From: CABMKH01 sp040797625
GTDB lineage: Bacteria > Bacillota > Clostridia > Tissierellales > Tissierellaceae
Assembly (NCBI GenBank): GCA_052067355.1
Contig: JBQHQH010000001.1
Span: 124,001 to 188,000 of the forward strand
DNA: 64,000 nt
Direction: 5' to 3'
Shown: positions 1 through 7,830 of the stretch, one piece after another
How the letters are laid out: the number at the start of each line of letters is the position of its first letter
Numbering within the stretch: the stretch's first letter is position 1
The notes under the pieces: generated by a model
Told to the model about the DNA's origin: nothing
The model's input: only the letters and a program-made list of their open reading frames with translations
The model's database searches: none
Translations under genes and position numbers: made by a program

Positions 1-192
1 TACCTTACATACATCTATATCTTCATTAGCATATTCAGATAATATCATAGCCATAATGGATATATGCCATGAATGTTGTGCATCGTCTTCCCTTCTATCC
101 TCTCCTATTAAACTGGTCTGTCTTAATATGGATTTCATTTTATCTAATTCTACTATAAACTCTATGTCTTTTTTTAGTCTTTCCCTAATCAA
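1..192 (-). CDS. HD-domain phosphohydrolase, partial (3' end outside window)
   Basis: Reverse-strand reading frame that runs off the left edge; only the N-terminal ~64 residues are present. The translation contains RREDDAQHSWHISIMAMILS, the helix with the HxW/H pattern that opens HD-domain hydrolases of the YfbR/HDDC2 (5'-deoxynucleotidase-like) family. I chose the TTG at 190-192 because a GGGAG Shine-Dalgarno lies 8 nt before it. An in-frame ATG at 208-210 has no ribosome binding site, and a stop lies two codons upstream of it. The metal-binding HD pair is beyond the edge, so catalysis cannot be confirmed. Confidence 0.6.
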   Translation of the reverse strand, partial: MIRERLKKDIEFIVELDKMKSILRQTSLIGEDRREDDAQHSWHISIMAMILSEYANEDIDVCKV

Positions 193-404
193 CTGATCAT
201 CTCCCAACATTATTTATTCTAAACATTATATCATATAGAGATCTATCTTCATATCTTCTTTAAATTTTTTATCTGACAACTTACAATTTTAAAAAATCTA
301 TATAACAGCTATTTAGATAGAACCCTTTTTTTACAAATAATCCTTTGTATAATCTTATATAAATAGTAGAAAACTATTTAGTACTAAGTATTGGAGGGTT
401 TAAA

Positions 405-1322
405 TTGAATAGATTAAAATATTTACTTCTAGGATTAAATTTATGTATTGTAAATTGTTTTAGTTTTTCTGGAGTTAATCACACTATTCCCATAGATAGT
501 AAGGAAATAACTAATGAAATGAAGATTTTAATTGATAAAATAGATCAAAATTATGATATACCTGAAGTTTCTGGACAGATCTCAAATTTCCCTTGGAGAA
601 ATAATGAAAAGTTTTTAGAAGCAAAAGAAAAATATAATACTCCATTTCTCTTATCTGGATTTTGTGCTGTGCTTAAAAACCCACTCCCTGGAGAAGAATA
701 TAATGTAAAATTAGCAAGTGAAAAAGTCAGCGGAAAAGTAATAAAGCCTTCTAAAATTTTTTCCCAAAATTCAAATCTTGGCCCATATACAAAGGGCAAA
801 GGTTACAGAGAAGGTGCCACATATGTAGGTGGAAATATAGTCATGGATGCAGGAGGAGGAGTTTGTAAAATAGCTACAACACTATATAATCTAGCTATTC
901 TTTCAGATCTAGAAATTGTAGAAAGACATAATCATTCCATGCCTATAAATTATGTTCCATATGGGCAAGATGCTACTGTAGCATATGGAGTAAAGGATTT
1001 TAGGTTTAAAAATACAACGGATGGCAATATTCTCATATGGTCTCAATTAATAGGCAATAGACTATATATGGCATTTTATGGGACTGAAAATCCTCCACAA
1101 GTAACTTGGTATCATGAAACCACTGATATAACAAAACATTCTATCAAATATGTTAAAAATAAAGATTTAAAACCTGGAGAGATGAAAACCGTCATAAAAG
1201 GTCTAAATGGAGCAACTGTTAAATCCACAGTAAAAATACAGTATAAAGATGGTACTACTTCCATAAAAAATATGGGTACTAGCAAATACATCCCCTTACC
1301 TGAATTAGTAGAGATGAACTAA
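405..1322 (+). CDS. VanW-like secreted protein
   Basis: 305-residue protein with an N-terminal hydrophobic signal-like segment (residues 5-22) and a VanW domain covering about residues 110-230. The family signature GGGVCKIATTLYN (a 'G-G-C-x-x-S/A-T-x-L-Y' block) is followed by VERHNHSMP and YGxDATVAYG. VanW was named from glycopeptide-resistance clusters but its biochemical function is unknown. In Clostridia it is common without vancomycin genes, and none are nearby here. The start is TTG at 405, supported by GGAGGG seven bases upstream. It is probably exported and acts at the cell surface. The next genes are small spore-type proteins on the same strand. Confidence 0.8.
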   Translation: MNRLKYLLLGLNLCIVNCFSFSGVNHTIPIDSKEITNEMKILIDKIDQNYDIPEVSGQISNFPWRNNEKFLEAKEKYNTPFLLSGFCAVLKNPLPGEEYNVKLASEKVSGKVIKPSKIFSQNSNLGPYTKGKGYREGATYVGGNIVMDAGGGVCKIATTLYNLAILSDLEIVERHNHSMPINYVPYGQDATVAYGVKDFRFKNTTDGNILIWSQLIGNRLYMAFYGTENPPQVTWYHETTDITKHSIKYVKNKDLKPGEMKTVIKGLNGATVKSTVKIQYKDGTTSIKNMGTSKYIPLPELVEMN

Positions 1323-1392
1323 ATACCAGTATGAAATAATTATTTGTGGGTATATATAATATATAGAATCACATCTTAAGGAGGTATTATAG

Positions 1393-1662
1393 ATGGCTGA
1401 AGATAGAAGAAATGAAAAAAATATAAATATAAATTGTATACCAACTAGCGATACTGAAAAATTTAAAGACCATGGATTTGAACCAAAAGATGTACCTTCC
1501 GAAGGAACATATAAGACTCATAAAGCACCAAAACGTGAGAATACTGCAACAGATGTCTATTATCAAACACAATGTAAATTGCCTGATTCTAAAGTAGCTA
1601 TACCAACATATGATTCAGTAGTGGAAGCTAAAGAATGGGTAGATGATGTAAATAAAATGTAG
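1393..1662 (+). CDS. DUF3787-type small spore protein
   Basis: 89-residue hydrophilic protein ending in KVAIPTYDSVVEAKEWVDD, preceded by a TATDVYY segment. This matches the C-terminal pattern of DUF3787 proteins (CDIF630_02480-type spore proteins), which end in 'S+V.IP....V..AKEWVD.N+' after a 'DTAAW'-like stretch. No signal peptide or membrane segment is seen. A strong AAGGAGG site precedes the ATG. It sits in a short + strand run with the VanW-like gene and another tiny gene. A hairpin overlapping its stop codon probably ends the transcript. Role in the spore is inferred from family membership only. Confidence 0.6.
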   Translation: MAEDRRNEKNININCIPTSDTEKFKDHGFEPKDVPSEGTYKTHKAPKRENTATDVYYQTQCKLPDSKVAIPTYDSVVEAKEWVDDVNKM

Positions 1663-1683
1663 CCTTTTAAGGCTGCATTTTAT
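1656..1683 (+). terminator. Intrinsic terminator after the spore protein gene
   Basis: Inverted repeat AAATG-t-AGCCTT / AAGGCT-g-CATTT around a two-base loop, followed by a T-rich stretch. The stem begins inside the stop codon of the preceding gene. Confidence 0.6.
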
Positions 1684-1752
1684 TTATCCATTATTGAATA
1701 AAACCATATATAATTCTCATACTAAATATATAATATATAAAGGATGATCTAT

Positions 1753-1989
1753 ATGGAAAATAAAAATGCAATGTCTGAAATAATAAAGCAGGCTAAAAAA
1801 ATAGAAGAAAATAATTTTAACAATATGGAATTTGCTACTAGTATGACTATGTTAATCAACTCTAATGATTTAGCTCAACCTAAAGATAGAGATTTAGCAG
1901 ATAAGGTAAATAGATTAAACAGACATATAGAGGATATAAATAAACTAACTGATGAACTATTACAAAATTTAATAAGCAAACACAATTAA
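1753..1989 (+). CDS. Small helical protein of unknown function
   Basis: 78-residue, charged, predominantly alpha-helical protein beginning MENKNAMSEIIKQ, with no membrane segment or cysteine. An upstream in-frame ATG at 1744 overlaps the AAAGGA Shine-Dalgarno, so the ATG at 1753, correctly spaced from it, is the likely start. The heptad-like pattern of Ile/Leu and Lys/Glu in the C-terminal half (RLNRHIEDINKLTDELLQNL) suggests a short coiled coil. I do not recognise the family. It lies in its own unit between two terminators, after the spore-type gene. Confidence 0.5.
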   Translation: MENKNAMSEIIKQAKKIEENNFNNMEFATSMTMLINSNDLAQPKDRDLADKVNRLNRHIEDINKLTDELLQNLISKHN

Positions 1990-1990
1990 A

Positions 1991-2036
1991 AAAGGGCTAT
2001 TTCATAAGTGAACAATTAGTTATGAAATAGCCCTTT
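1991..2036. terminator. Bidirectional intrinsic terminator
   Basis: A 17-bp perfect stem (AAAGGGCTATTTCATAA with its complement) around a 12-base loop, flanked by A-rich and T-rich sequence. It separates convergent genes and can terminate both. Confidence 0.85.
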
Positions 2037-2044
2037 CAAAATCA

Positions 2045-3274
2045 TCATTTGACTTTATAATTTTGATAAAATTCTACTCTCTCTTCTAAAGTTGGATGTG
2101 TATGATACCATATCTTGTATAGATTTGAAGGTCTTGGCAAGCCTAAACTCTCCTTATATAGTTTTTCCATAGCACTAATAGCCCCTTCTCTATCCTTAGT
2201 TAATATTATTTCATATGCATCTGCTTCTCTTTCCATATATCTAGAGACATAGTTCATAATTGGGTTTCCTAAAAAACTATAAAAGTTAATAATCAGTATA
2301 AATAGAGGTATAGAAGCATAATTAAATATATTTCTAAATCCAAAACTACTATAGGAATGCTCCAGTATCCAATTGGCTGTGAGGTATACTAGGTACATCA
2401 TAAGCAATGTTCCACCACTGGCAAGTAAAATATTTTTCCATATATGTCCACTTATATAATGTCCTATCTCATGGGCAGTAATACATAGGACTTCTCTTTC
2501 CTCTAGATTATCTATAGTAGTGTCCCAAAGTACTATCCTCTTGGACTTACCTATTCCAGTCATATATGCATTCATAGTCTTTGTGTCCTTGCTCTTGTCT
2601 ACTCTATATATGGATGCATCAGATATCCCTGCCTTTTCCAAAAGTTTGGATATCTCCTGTCCTAATCTTTCATCTTCTATTGAGGTATATGTGTTAAACA
2701 TAGGATCTATAACCAATGGAGAGATAAATACCATAAATAGCATAATAGGTATCATCAAAACTCCAATCTGTAACCACCATGTCCTAGGACTCTTAATCAT
2801 AAGAAAATATGGTAACCATAAAAACAATACTATTATAAGATTATTTATTAAAAAGCCCTTTATATTGAGTTCTATCCATCTAAGAAAAGTTTGATTAGAT
2901 AGTCCATATTTATGCCCTAAATAAAAGGAAGCATAGTAGTTAATAGGTATATTGATTAAAAACACTATTGTAAAATATATAGCACCGTATAGTATACCAG
3001 ATTTAAATAATCCCCTTCCACGGCTAGAAAAAAGGCTGATTTTCTGAGATAGATTTGTAATCAACAATAAAAATGGAACCAAGAATTGAAATATCAACCT
3101 AATAGCCCAAACTCTAAGACTATCTTTTCTATATGAATATACATCTTCTGATAAATTGGGGTACTCCGACCTCAATCTGTACATATTTCTATATTCACTT
3201 ATCATCATAGTAATTATAAATACCAATAATAATACGGTAAATATGAGCACTGATATTCTCAATTTACTATCCAA
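2045..3274 (-). CDS. M48 family zinc metalloprotease (Ste24/CAAX prenyl protease 1-like)
   Basis: 409-residue integral membrane protein with about seven hydrophobic segments. It carries the zinc-protease motif ITAHEIGHYISGH (HExxH), with the downstream READAYE glutamate ligand about 75 residues later. The domain order (N-terminal membrane bundle, HExxH between helices, EADxxA) is that of the Ste24/CAAX prenyl protease 1 branch of M48 rather than HtpX. In bacteria these proteases are thought to act in membrane protein quality control; the substrate is unknown. The start is TTG at 3274 with GGGGGTG upstream. It is a single gene, convergent with the small gene to its left. Confidence 0.85.
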   Translation of the reverse strand: MDSKLRISVLIFTVLLLVFIITMMISEYRNMYRLRSEYPNLSEDVYSYRKDSLRVWAIRLIFQFLVPFLLLITNLSQKISLFSSRGRGLFKSGILYGAIYFTIVFLINIPINYYASFYLGHKYGLSNQTFLRWIELNIKGFLINNLIIVLFLWLPYFLMIKSPRTWWLQIGVLMIPIMLFMVFISPLVIDPMFNTYTSIEDERLGQEISKLLEKAGISDASIYRVDKSKDTKTMNAYMTGIGKSKRIVLWDTTIDNLEEREVLCITAHEIGHYISGHIWKNILLASGGTLLMMYLVYLTANWILEHSYSSFGFRNIFNYASIPLFILIINFYSFLGNPIMNYVSRYMEREADAYEIILTKDREGAISAMEKLYKESLGLPRPSNLYKIWYHTHPTLEERVEFYQNYKVK

Positions 3275-3466
3275 AATGTCACCCCCCGATAAAATCGCAT
3301 TTTAGTAAATACTATTCCTTTGATAGCTAGTATATTCATATTTATAGAGTATCCTTAATTTTTTATCCTACTCCTAGAGTATAGCATATGAATATTAATT
3401 TCAACTAGATTTTACCAATATTTTGATATATCATATAATATATATTGAAATCTAGGAGGAATACAG

Positions 3467-5572
3467 ATGAAGAAAATAATTCTTTTAACTTTAGTCTTAG
3501 CCCTTCTTCTAACTGGATGTAGTGGTTTTGATAAAAAAACCTTTTCACATTTAGAAGAAAATGGAACTAAGTATAATGCTCGAATCTATGAAAATAGATT
3601 TCAAGTATTTCAAGATGATGAATGGAAGTCTATAAATATAAAAGCAGTCAATATAAAAGACACCATACCTTTATCTATATCAGGAGAAAATAAAATAGAT
3701 GAAAAGATATATGCTAATTGGATAAATTCCATTGGAGAGATGAATGCTAATGCAATAAAAATAGATTGCATATATCCTCCTGAATTTTATAAATCCCTAT
3801 TAAAACATAATAAAGGTTCAAAAAACCCTATTTATCTACTGCAAGGTATACCTATGGATATGGACTTTTTAAGAGAAAATCCTGATCCATTTAAATTAGA
3901 TAATATCCTTACCTTCAAGGAAGAAATCAGTAAAACCATAGATATAATTCATGGACATGCTGGTAGTGAATATACATACGATGTCTCTTCCTATTTAATC
4001 GGTTGGATATTAGGAAATGAATGGGACCCAATGGTAATAGATAATACAAATAAAACCAGATTAGATAAAGGAGAATATGAAGGGGATTATATATATACAG
4101 AAGATGCTAATCCTTTTGAACACTTTCTAGCCAATGTAATGGATCATACCATAGATTATGAGATGAAAAATTATCAATGGCAACATCCCATTAGCTTTTT
4201 TAACAATGCTACAACAGATCCTCTAAATCATATATATGAACCAATTTTAGAAGAAAATTTAGTATCTATCAATCCAAATAAGATAAAATTGATAGACTAT
4301 AATCCTGGACAATTTGCTTTTTATAATGTATATCCCTATTATCCTGAATTTTTGAATCTAGACCCTAAATATACAAAATATATAGATCATAGGGGAAAGA
4401 CTAATAGCTATGCTGGATATATACATGATTTAGTGGATTTCCATGAATTACCTATATTAATAGGTGGATTTGGAATTTCATCCTCTAGAGGAATGTCCCA
4501 AATAAATATCCATAATTTGAATGACGGTCTAAATTCAGAAGAATCTCAAGGCAATATTTTAGCTAAGATGTATGAAGATTTAATATATGAAAAAACCTTA
4601 GGTGGTATAATTTCAGATTGGCAAGATGAATGGTTTGAAAAGTCTTGGTCTAATATTCAAAATCCTAAGGAAAATATGGGATTATTAGACTTTCATAGTG
4701 ACAAGATATCGATAGATGGTTCTAAAAAAGATTGGACTAAACTTAAATCTCAACCTATATATGAAACAGGTAAGAAAGATGATAGCTTTATAAAAAAGGT
4801 CTATGTAGAACATGATGAAAGATATCTATATATGGGCATTGAATATAGAGATCTAAAAGGTACTCCATTAGATACTCTAATATTCCTAGACACTATTGAT
4901 AATCAAGGCAATACTACAAATCCTTTTAATGAAAATATTAAGACAATTACTGGAACAGATTTTATTATACATATAGGTGAAAATGGCTCATCTAGAGTAT
5001 TAGTAGATGCATATTATGATCCTTTTTATTATCAATATGGACATATATCAAAGTTAATCCCTCAAGAAGAACTATTTACCAATAGAGAAAGTGAATTATA
5101 TAATCCAATTAGAATGCCAATAAGTAAAAATATCAAGCATCACAGAACAGGATTTTTAATTCCATTTATGGATTATGAAACTGGAATTCTTACTTATGGC
5201 AATGGAAATCCTGAATCAGATGATTACAATTCCTTAGCAGATTATTGTATAGATAAAAAAGGTAAATTTATGGAATTAAAAATTCCTTGGGAATTGATGA
5301 ACTTTGTAAATCCTAGCACCAGAGAAATCATAGGAGATATATATGTAAATGGTATAGATAGTAATATCACAATAGATGGAATCAATATATCTCTGGCAGT
5401 CTATGACCCCAATTCCCCAGAGATATTCCACACTCTACCTAAATCAGAATCAGAAAGTATCCCCTTGGATTTAACCTATAAGTATACTTGGGATTTCTGG
5501 AGTGAAACAGAGCCTTTAGATAGATTAAAACAATCCTACTATATTATTAAAGACCTATTTAGTAGATATTAA
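3467..5572 (+). CDS. Large secreted lipoprotein, glycoside-hydrolase-like
   Basis: 701-residue protein with a clear lipoprotein signal (LLLTGCSG, lipid-attachment Cys at about residue 18). The central part has the look of a TIM-barrel glycoside hydrolase. ILGNEWDP at about residue 185 resembles the strand-4 'GNE' acid/base motif of clan GH-A. Further barrel-like strands such as YAGYIHDLV, ELPILIGGFG and GGIISDWQDEW follow, the last at the position where a second acidic residue would be expected. The C-terminal ~280 residues look beta-rich, possibly carbohydrate-binding. Substrate and activity are not known. AGGAGG precedes the ATG. The last ~18 codons are duplicated at 11454-11510 beyond the CRISPR island, so this gene was once directly followed by sodC. 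Confidence 0.6.
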   Translation: MKKIILLTLVLALLLTGCSGFDKKTFSHLEENGTKYNARIYENRFQVFQDDEWKSINIKAVNIKDTIPLSISGENKIDEKIYANWINSIGEMNANAIKIDCIYPPEFYKSLLKHNKGSKNPIYLLQGIPMDMDFLRENPDPFKLDNILTFKEEISKTIDIIHGHAGSEYTYDVSSYLIGWILGNEWDPMVIDNTNKTRLDKGEYEGDYIYTEDANPFEHFLANVMDHTIDYEMKNYQWQHPISFFNNATTDPLNHIYEPILEENLVSINPNKIKLIDYNPGQFAFYNVYPYYPEFLNLDPKYTKYIDHRGKTNSYAGYIHDLVDFHELPILIGGFGISSSRGMSQINIHNLNDGLNSEESQGNILAKMYEDLIYEKTLGGIISDWQDEWFEKSWSNIQNPKENMGLLDFHSDKISIDGSKKDWTKLKSQPIYETGKKDDSFIKKVYVEHDERYLYMGIEYRDLKGTPLDTLIFLDTIDNQGNTTNPFNENIKTITGTDFIIHIGENGSSRVLVDAYYDPFYYQYGHISKLIPQEELFTNRESELYNPIRMPISKNIKHHRTGFLIPFMDYETGILTYGNGNPESDDYNSLADYCIDKKGKFMELKIPWELMNFVNPSTREIIGDIYVNGIDSNITIDGINISLAVYDPNSPEIFHTLPKSESESIPLDLTYKYTWDFWSETEPLDRLKQSYYIIKDLFSRY

Positions 5573-5710
5573 TACCTAAACCTCTTTCCTCACTTCAGCA
5601 TATTATGTATGGAAGGAGGTTTTTTTATGTCAGATACGATAAATGTAGCATATGCAAGATTATCAGGCAGCATCTATGCTCCTGATCTATTTGGAAATGT
5701 ATATTTCTAT
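5517..5710 (+). repeat. Left copy of 194-bp direct repeat flanking the CRISPR island
   Basis: Identical base for base to 11454-11647 (constant offset 5937). It contains the last codons of the lipoprotein gene, the intergenic hairpin, and the ribosome binding site plus first 28 codons of sodC. Identity stops abruptly on both sides (T versus G at the left, G versus T at the right). This bounds the insertion and suggests it is recent. Confidence 0.95.
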
Positions 5711-5731
5711 GTATACTTTATTTTCATATAA
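5627..5731 (+). pseudogene. Truncated 5' copy of sodC
   Basis: Starts with the same GGAAGGAGG site and ATG as intact sodC at 11564 and encodes the identical first 28 residues (to NVYFY). It then crosses the repeat boundary into island DNA and stops six codons later. All metal-binding residues are missing. It is a by-product of the duplication, not a functional dismutase, although the start signals would still allow a 34-residue peptide to be made. Confidence 0.9.
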
Positions 5732-5763
5732 TACCTCTCTTCTTATTATTTTTTACAAAATAA

Positions 5764-5788
5764 AAAGATAGCTACAATAGCTATCTTT
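5764..5788 (-). terminator. Terminator of the Fic toxin operon
   Basis: 10-bp stem AAAGATAGCT/AGCTATCTTT with a five-base loop. Read on the minus strand it is followed by TTTTTATTTT. It lies just downstream of the fic stop codon. Confidence 0.7.
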
Positions 5789-5811
5789 AATTTTCATAAC
5801 ATCTATTAAAT

Positions 5812-6531
5812 TTATCTTTCCATTTCCCATTCATCTTCAATTATTAAGTCTCTGTTAAAGTATGTTTCATAAGCTTTTAATATTGGACTATTTTTTAATG
5901 CTATTTTATTAATAAATTCTTCCTGCTCTTTATTATCAATAGGATTTATGATCTTTGCAAATATTTCCGTCATTTTATCATAATCACAATTAAAAGAATC
6001 TATACAAGCTTTTATCATCTCTATACCAGATACTTTAGAGAAATCAACATTATACCCAGCAACTTGTGCTAAATATTCTATTATAACTCTTTGACTTCTT
6101 CCATTACCTTCTCTAAAAGGATGTAAGACATTAATTTCAGATAAATAATATCCAAGTCTTCCGTATATTTTTTCCTTAGATAATCCTATTAAGTAATTTT
6201 CTTTTTTTAGTTCATTAAATATAGTTTTGGCACCATCTACTATATACATATAATTATAAAAATGTGTTCCCTTTGAGATATTTACAGTCCTTAGTTCTCC
6301 TGCCCAATCATAAATATCTCTAAAAAGATGCTTATGTATATCTTGTAAATGTTTCAAGTCAAAATTACCTTTAATAGGATTTACTTTTATCTCTGCTATT
6401 GTTAATGATGTATATTCTCTTTCGGCTAATTCAAGTTTCTTACTATCCCTAATATTAAACTTATTTTTTAGTACATCAGAATTTGGATAACAATATTTAC
6501 TATCCCACTCATAGCTATAATTACTGTTCAT
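5812..6531 (-). CDS. Fic/DOC family AMP-transferase toxin
   Basis: 239-residue Fic protein. The core motif HPFREGNGRSQR fits HxFx(D/E)GNGRxxR, including the catalytic His and the nucleotide-binding loop. The upstream beta-hairpin flap region (GTHFYNY, residues ~85-95) is also recognisable. Fic enzymes usually transfer AMP from ATP to a target hydroxyl; for class I toxins the targets include topoisomerase subunits. No inhibitory helix was found inside this protein. Instead a separate small gene 7 bp upstream supplies a VbhA-like SxxxEG motif, so this looks like a class I Fic toxin-antitoxin pair. It lies inside the island bounded by the 194-bp repeats, next to a Cas13 system. Confidence 0.88.
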   Translation of the reverse strand: MNSNYSYEWDSKYCYPNSDVLKNKFNIRDSKKLELAEREYTSLTIAEIKVNPIKGNFDLKHLQDIHKHLFRDIYDWAGELRTVNISKGTHFYNYMYIVDGAKTIFNELKKENYLIGLSKEKIYGRLGYYLSEINVLHPFREGNGRSQRVIIEYLAQVAGYNVDFSKVSGIEMIKACIDSFNCDYDKMTEIFAKIINPIDNKEQEEFINKIALKNSPILKAYETYFNRDLIIEDEWEMER

Positions 6532-6538
6532 AATATAC

Positions 6539-6706
6539 CTACACTACTATAGTATGTTTTTTAATGATTTTTCTCTTCATATCTTCAAAAGTTGTTTTTT
6601 CAACTAAACATTCTTTAATTCTATCTTTATCTTCTTGATTTAAACTCATTCCTTCAATAGACATAGAACCGTCTACTTCTTTAATTATTTGATCTATATC
6701 TCTCAA
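6539..6706 (-). CDS. VbhA-like Fic antitoxin
   Basis: About 55 residues from the TTG at 6704-6706 (GGGAG about 10 nt upstream). A longer reading frame from 6751 begins upstream of or inside the predicted promoter -10 and is unlikely. The sequence SMSIEGMSL contains the (S/T)xxxE(G/N) inhibitory motif, whose Glu blocks ATP gamma-phosphate binding in Fic proteins. It is followed by a helical tail ending in RKIIKKHTIVV, as in VbhA-type antitoxins. It is directly upstream of fic on the same strand, so the two are co-transcribed antitoxin first. A GTG at position 16-17 codons into the long frame is an alternative start. Confidence 0.75.
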   Translation of the reverse strand: MRDIDQIIKEVDGSMSIEGMSLNQEDKDRIKECLVEKTTFEDMKRKIIKKHTIVV

Positions 6707-6739
6707 AATTATCACACTCCCTATTACTCCTCTAATAAT

Positions 6740-6768
6740 ATTATACCACAAAATAAGTCTTTATATAA
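6740..6768 (-). promoter_or_regulatory. Extended -10 promoter for the Fic toxin-antitoxin operon
   Basis: Minus strand TGG-TATAAT (extended -10, TGnTATAAT) at 6745-6740, with a weak TTATAT -35 17 bp upstream. The predicted transcript begins just before the antitoxin ribosome binding site. Confidence 0.5.
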
Positions 6769-6792
6769 AAAAGGATAGCAATTTTAGCTATC
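6763..6792 (-). terminator. Intrinsic terminator on the minus strand
   Basis: Stem GATAGC/GCTATC with a seven-base A/T loop, followed on the minus strand by CTTTTTTATA. It would stop transcripts coming from the CRISPR side before they enter the toxin-antitoxin operon. Confidence 0.6.
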
Positions 6793-6859
6793 TTATATGC
6801 AATCCTTCTTATCTTATTATTCTTATAAATTTAATATTTCAAACTATCTCTGGTAAAAG

Positions 6860-6969
6860 CATACATAGTACCAAGATACGGTCATCATCGGAAACCAATA
6901 TCCACGCACTCTCAGATTCCATCTGAGCTACTCTCTAGCCGTAGAATCTTTTGACTCTCCTACTTTTTT
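6860..6969 (+). ncRNA. Candidate structured small RNA next to the CRISPR array
   Basis: This gene-free stretch stands out by base composition (about 46% G+C by my count over 6871-6963, against AT-rich surroundings). It holds consecutive hairpins: GATACGG/CCAATATC at 6875-6902, a perfect CTCAGAT-TCC-ATCTGAG at 6911-6927, an alternative GAGCTA/TAGCC pairing, and a terminator-like GTAG...CTAC hairpin at 6941-6963 followed by TTTTTT on the + strand. The terminator orientation implies a + strand RNA of roughly 100 nt, convergent with the CRISPR array. I do not recognise an RNA family, and a clear promoter was not found. A 27-codon minus-strand frame here has no ribosome binding site. Confidence 0.45.
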
Positions 6970-7014
6970 ATTTTGTTAACATAGCTAAACACTGTATCAT
7001 CATCTAATAATAGC

Positions 7015-7639
7015 AAATCTCTTCATTCTTAGTGAGTATAGTCCTATATATAATTGCAAAGGAAGAATTTTCTTTGCAGGGTTTTATTCTCACCTTTGTG
7101 AGTATAGTCCAATTGCTGGGTAAATGTAGCGACAATATTTGATGTGGTTTTATTCTCACCTTTGTGAGTATAGTCCTGACATTCTAAAAAAAAAGCAATA
7201 TTATTACAAAGAGTTTTATTCTCACCTTTGTGAGTATAGTCCGTGTAAGTTGTTTCGCAAAATAGGTCTGTCCAATTTGTTTTATTCTCACCTTTGTGAG
7301 TATAGTCCAAAACGTATATCTGACTTGAAAGTTAACGAAAATTAGTTTTATTCTCACCTTTGTGAGTATAGTCCTTACAGATGATAACAACAATGCAATT
7401 GCAGTAATAAGTTTTATTCTCACCTTTGTGAGTATAGTCCTCTGCCCCACAACCACTGCAAAAATATTGAGCTTGTGTTTTATTCTCACCTTTGTGAGTA
7501 TAGTCCATATGTAATAGGACAAGCAGAGGTGATTAAAAATAGAGTTTTATTCTCACCTTTGTGAGTATAGTCCTGCGATATGAGAAGGAACGATAACTTT
7601 AACACCTACGTTTTATTCTCACCTTTGTGAGTATAGTCC
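7015..7639 (-). CRISPR. Type VI-C CRISPR array, 9 intact and 1 degenerate repeat
   Basis: Nine identical 30-bp repeats start at 7081, 7147, 7213, 7279, 7345, 7411, 7477, 7544 and 7610. A tenth, degenerate copy lies at 7015-7044 and keeps only the half ending GTGAGTATAGTCC on the + strand. There are nine unique spacers, eight of 36 bp and one of 37 bp. On the minus strand the repeat folds as CUCAC-AAAG-GUGAG with a 3' AAUAAAAC tail, the 5'-handle shape of Cas13 guide RNAs. The degenerate end is the low-coordinate end, so transcription runs on the minus strand from a promoter at 7742-7770, the same direction as the cas13c gene. No cas1 or cas2 is present in the window. Confidence 0.93.
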
Positions 7640-7770
7640 CCGTTTATTTACAATATAGCTTTACCAATACGTCTATCCTAAGTTTCTGTCTATAGCTCTA
7701 AATTTGAACTTTTAATACTGGAATAAACAATTTAATAATTTATTATACCCTATTTATGTGTATCTTTCAA
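7640..7770 (-). promoter_or_regulatory. CRISPR leader with sigma-70 promoter
   Basis: Minus strand TTGAAA (7770-7765), 17-bp spacer, TATAAT (7747-7742): a near-consensus promoter about 100 bp before the first repeat. The AT-rich leader between promoter and repeat contains no gene. It indicates that the array can be transcribed independently of cas13c. Confidence 0.75.
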
Positions 7771-7780
7771 TGATTTAGCA

Positions 7781-7828
7781 TTTCTGTCGACACTCTAATA
7801 TTTTTACGTTACTAAGTATCGACAGAAA
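7781..7828. repeat. Inverted repeat between cas13c stop and CRISPR leader
   Basis: Perfect 10-bp arms TTTCTGTCGA and TCGACAGAAA separated by 28 bp, ending 2 bp from the cas13c stop codon and 11 bp upstream of the array promoter -35. No T-tract follows, so it is a poor terminator. It may be a protein-binding dyad or a recombination relic. Confidence 0.6.
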
Positions 7829-7830
7829 GA

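Noticed and set aside
6840..6925. A 27-codon minus-strand frame MESESAWILVSDDDRILVLC
   Set aside because: No ribosome binding site. The interval is better explained by RNA hairpins and a + strand terminator.
7044..7522. Three overlapping open reading frames with internal repeats such as DYTHKGENKT and LTKVRIKL
   Set aside because: They are translations of the CRISPR repeats and spacers; the 66-bp period keeps the frame open. No ribosome binding sites.
7045..7609. All nine spacers have at least one stop-free frame on the + strand, as expected if crRNAs target coding RNA
   Set aside because: For 36-bp pieces this is expected by chance in most cases, and the reverse strand is also open; it says nothing about targeting orientation.
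7015..7639. Array could belong to a type I-B or III system because of its repeat and spacer sizes
   Set aside because: No such cas genes are present, the array is directly downstream of the cas13c gene in the same direction, and the hairpin plus AAAAC tail fits Cas13. Kept only as a caveat.
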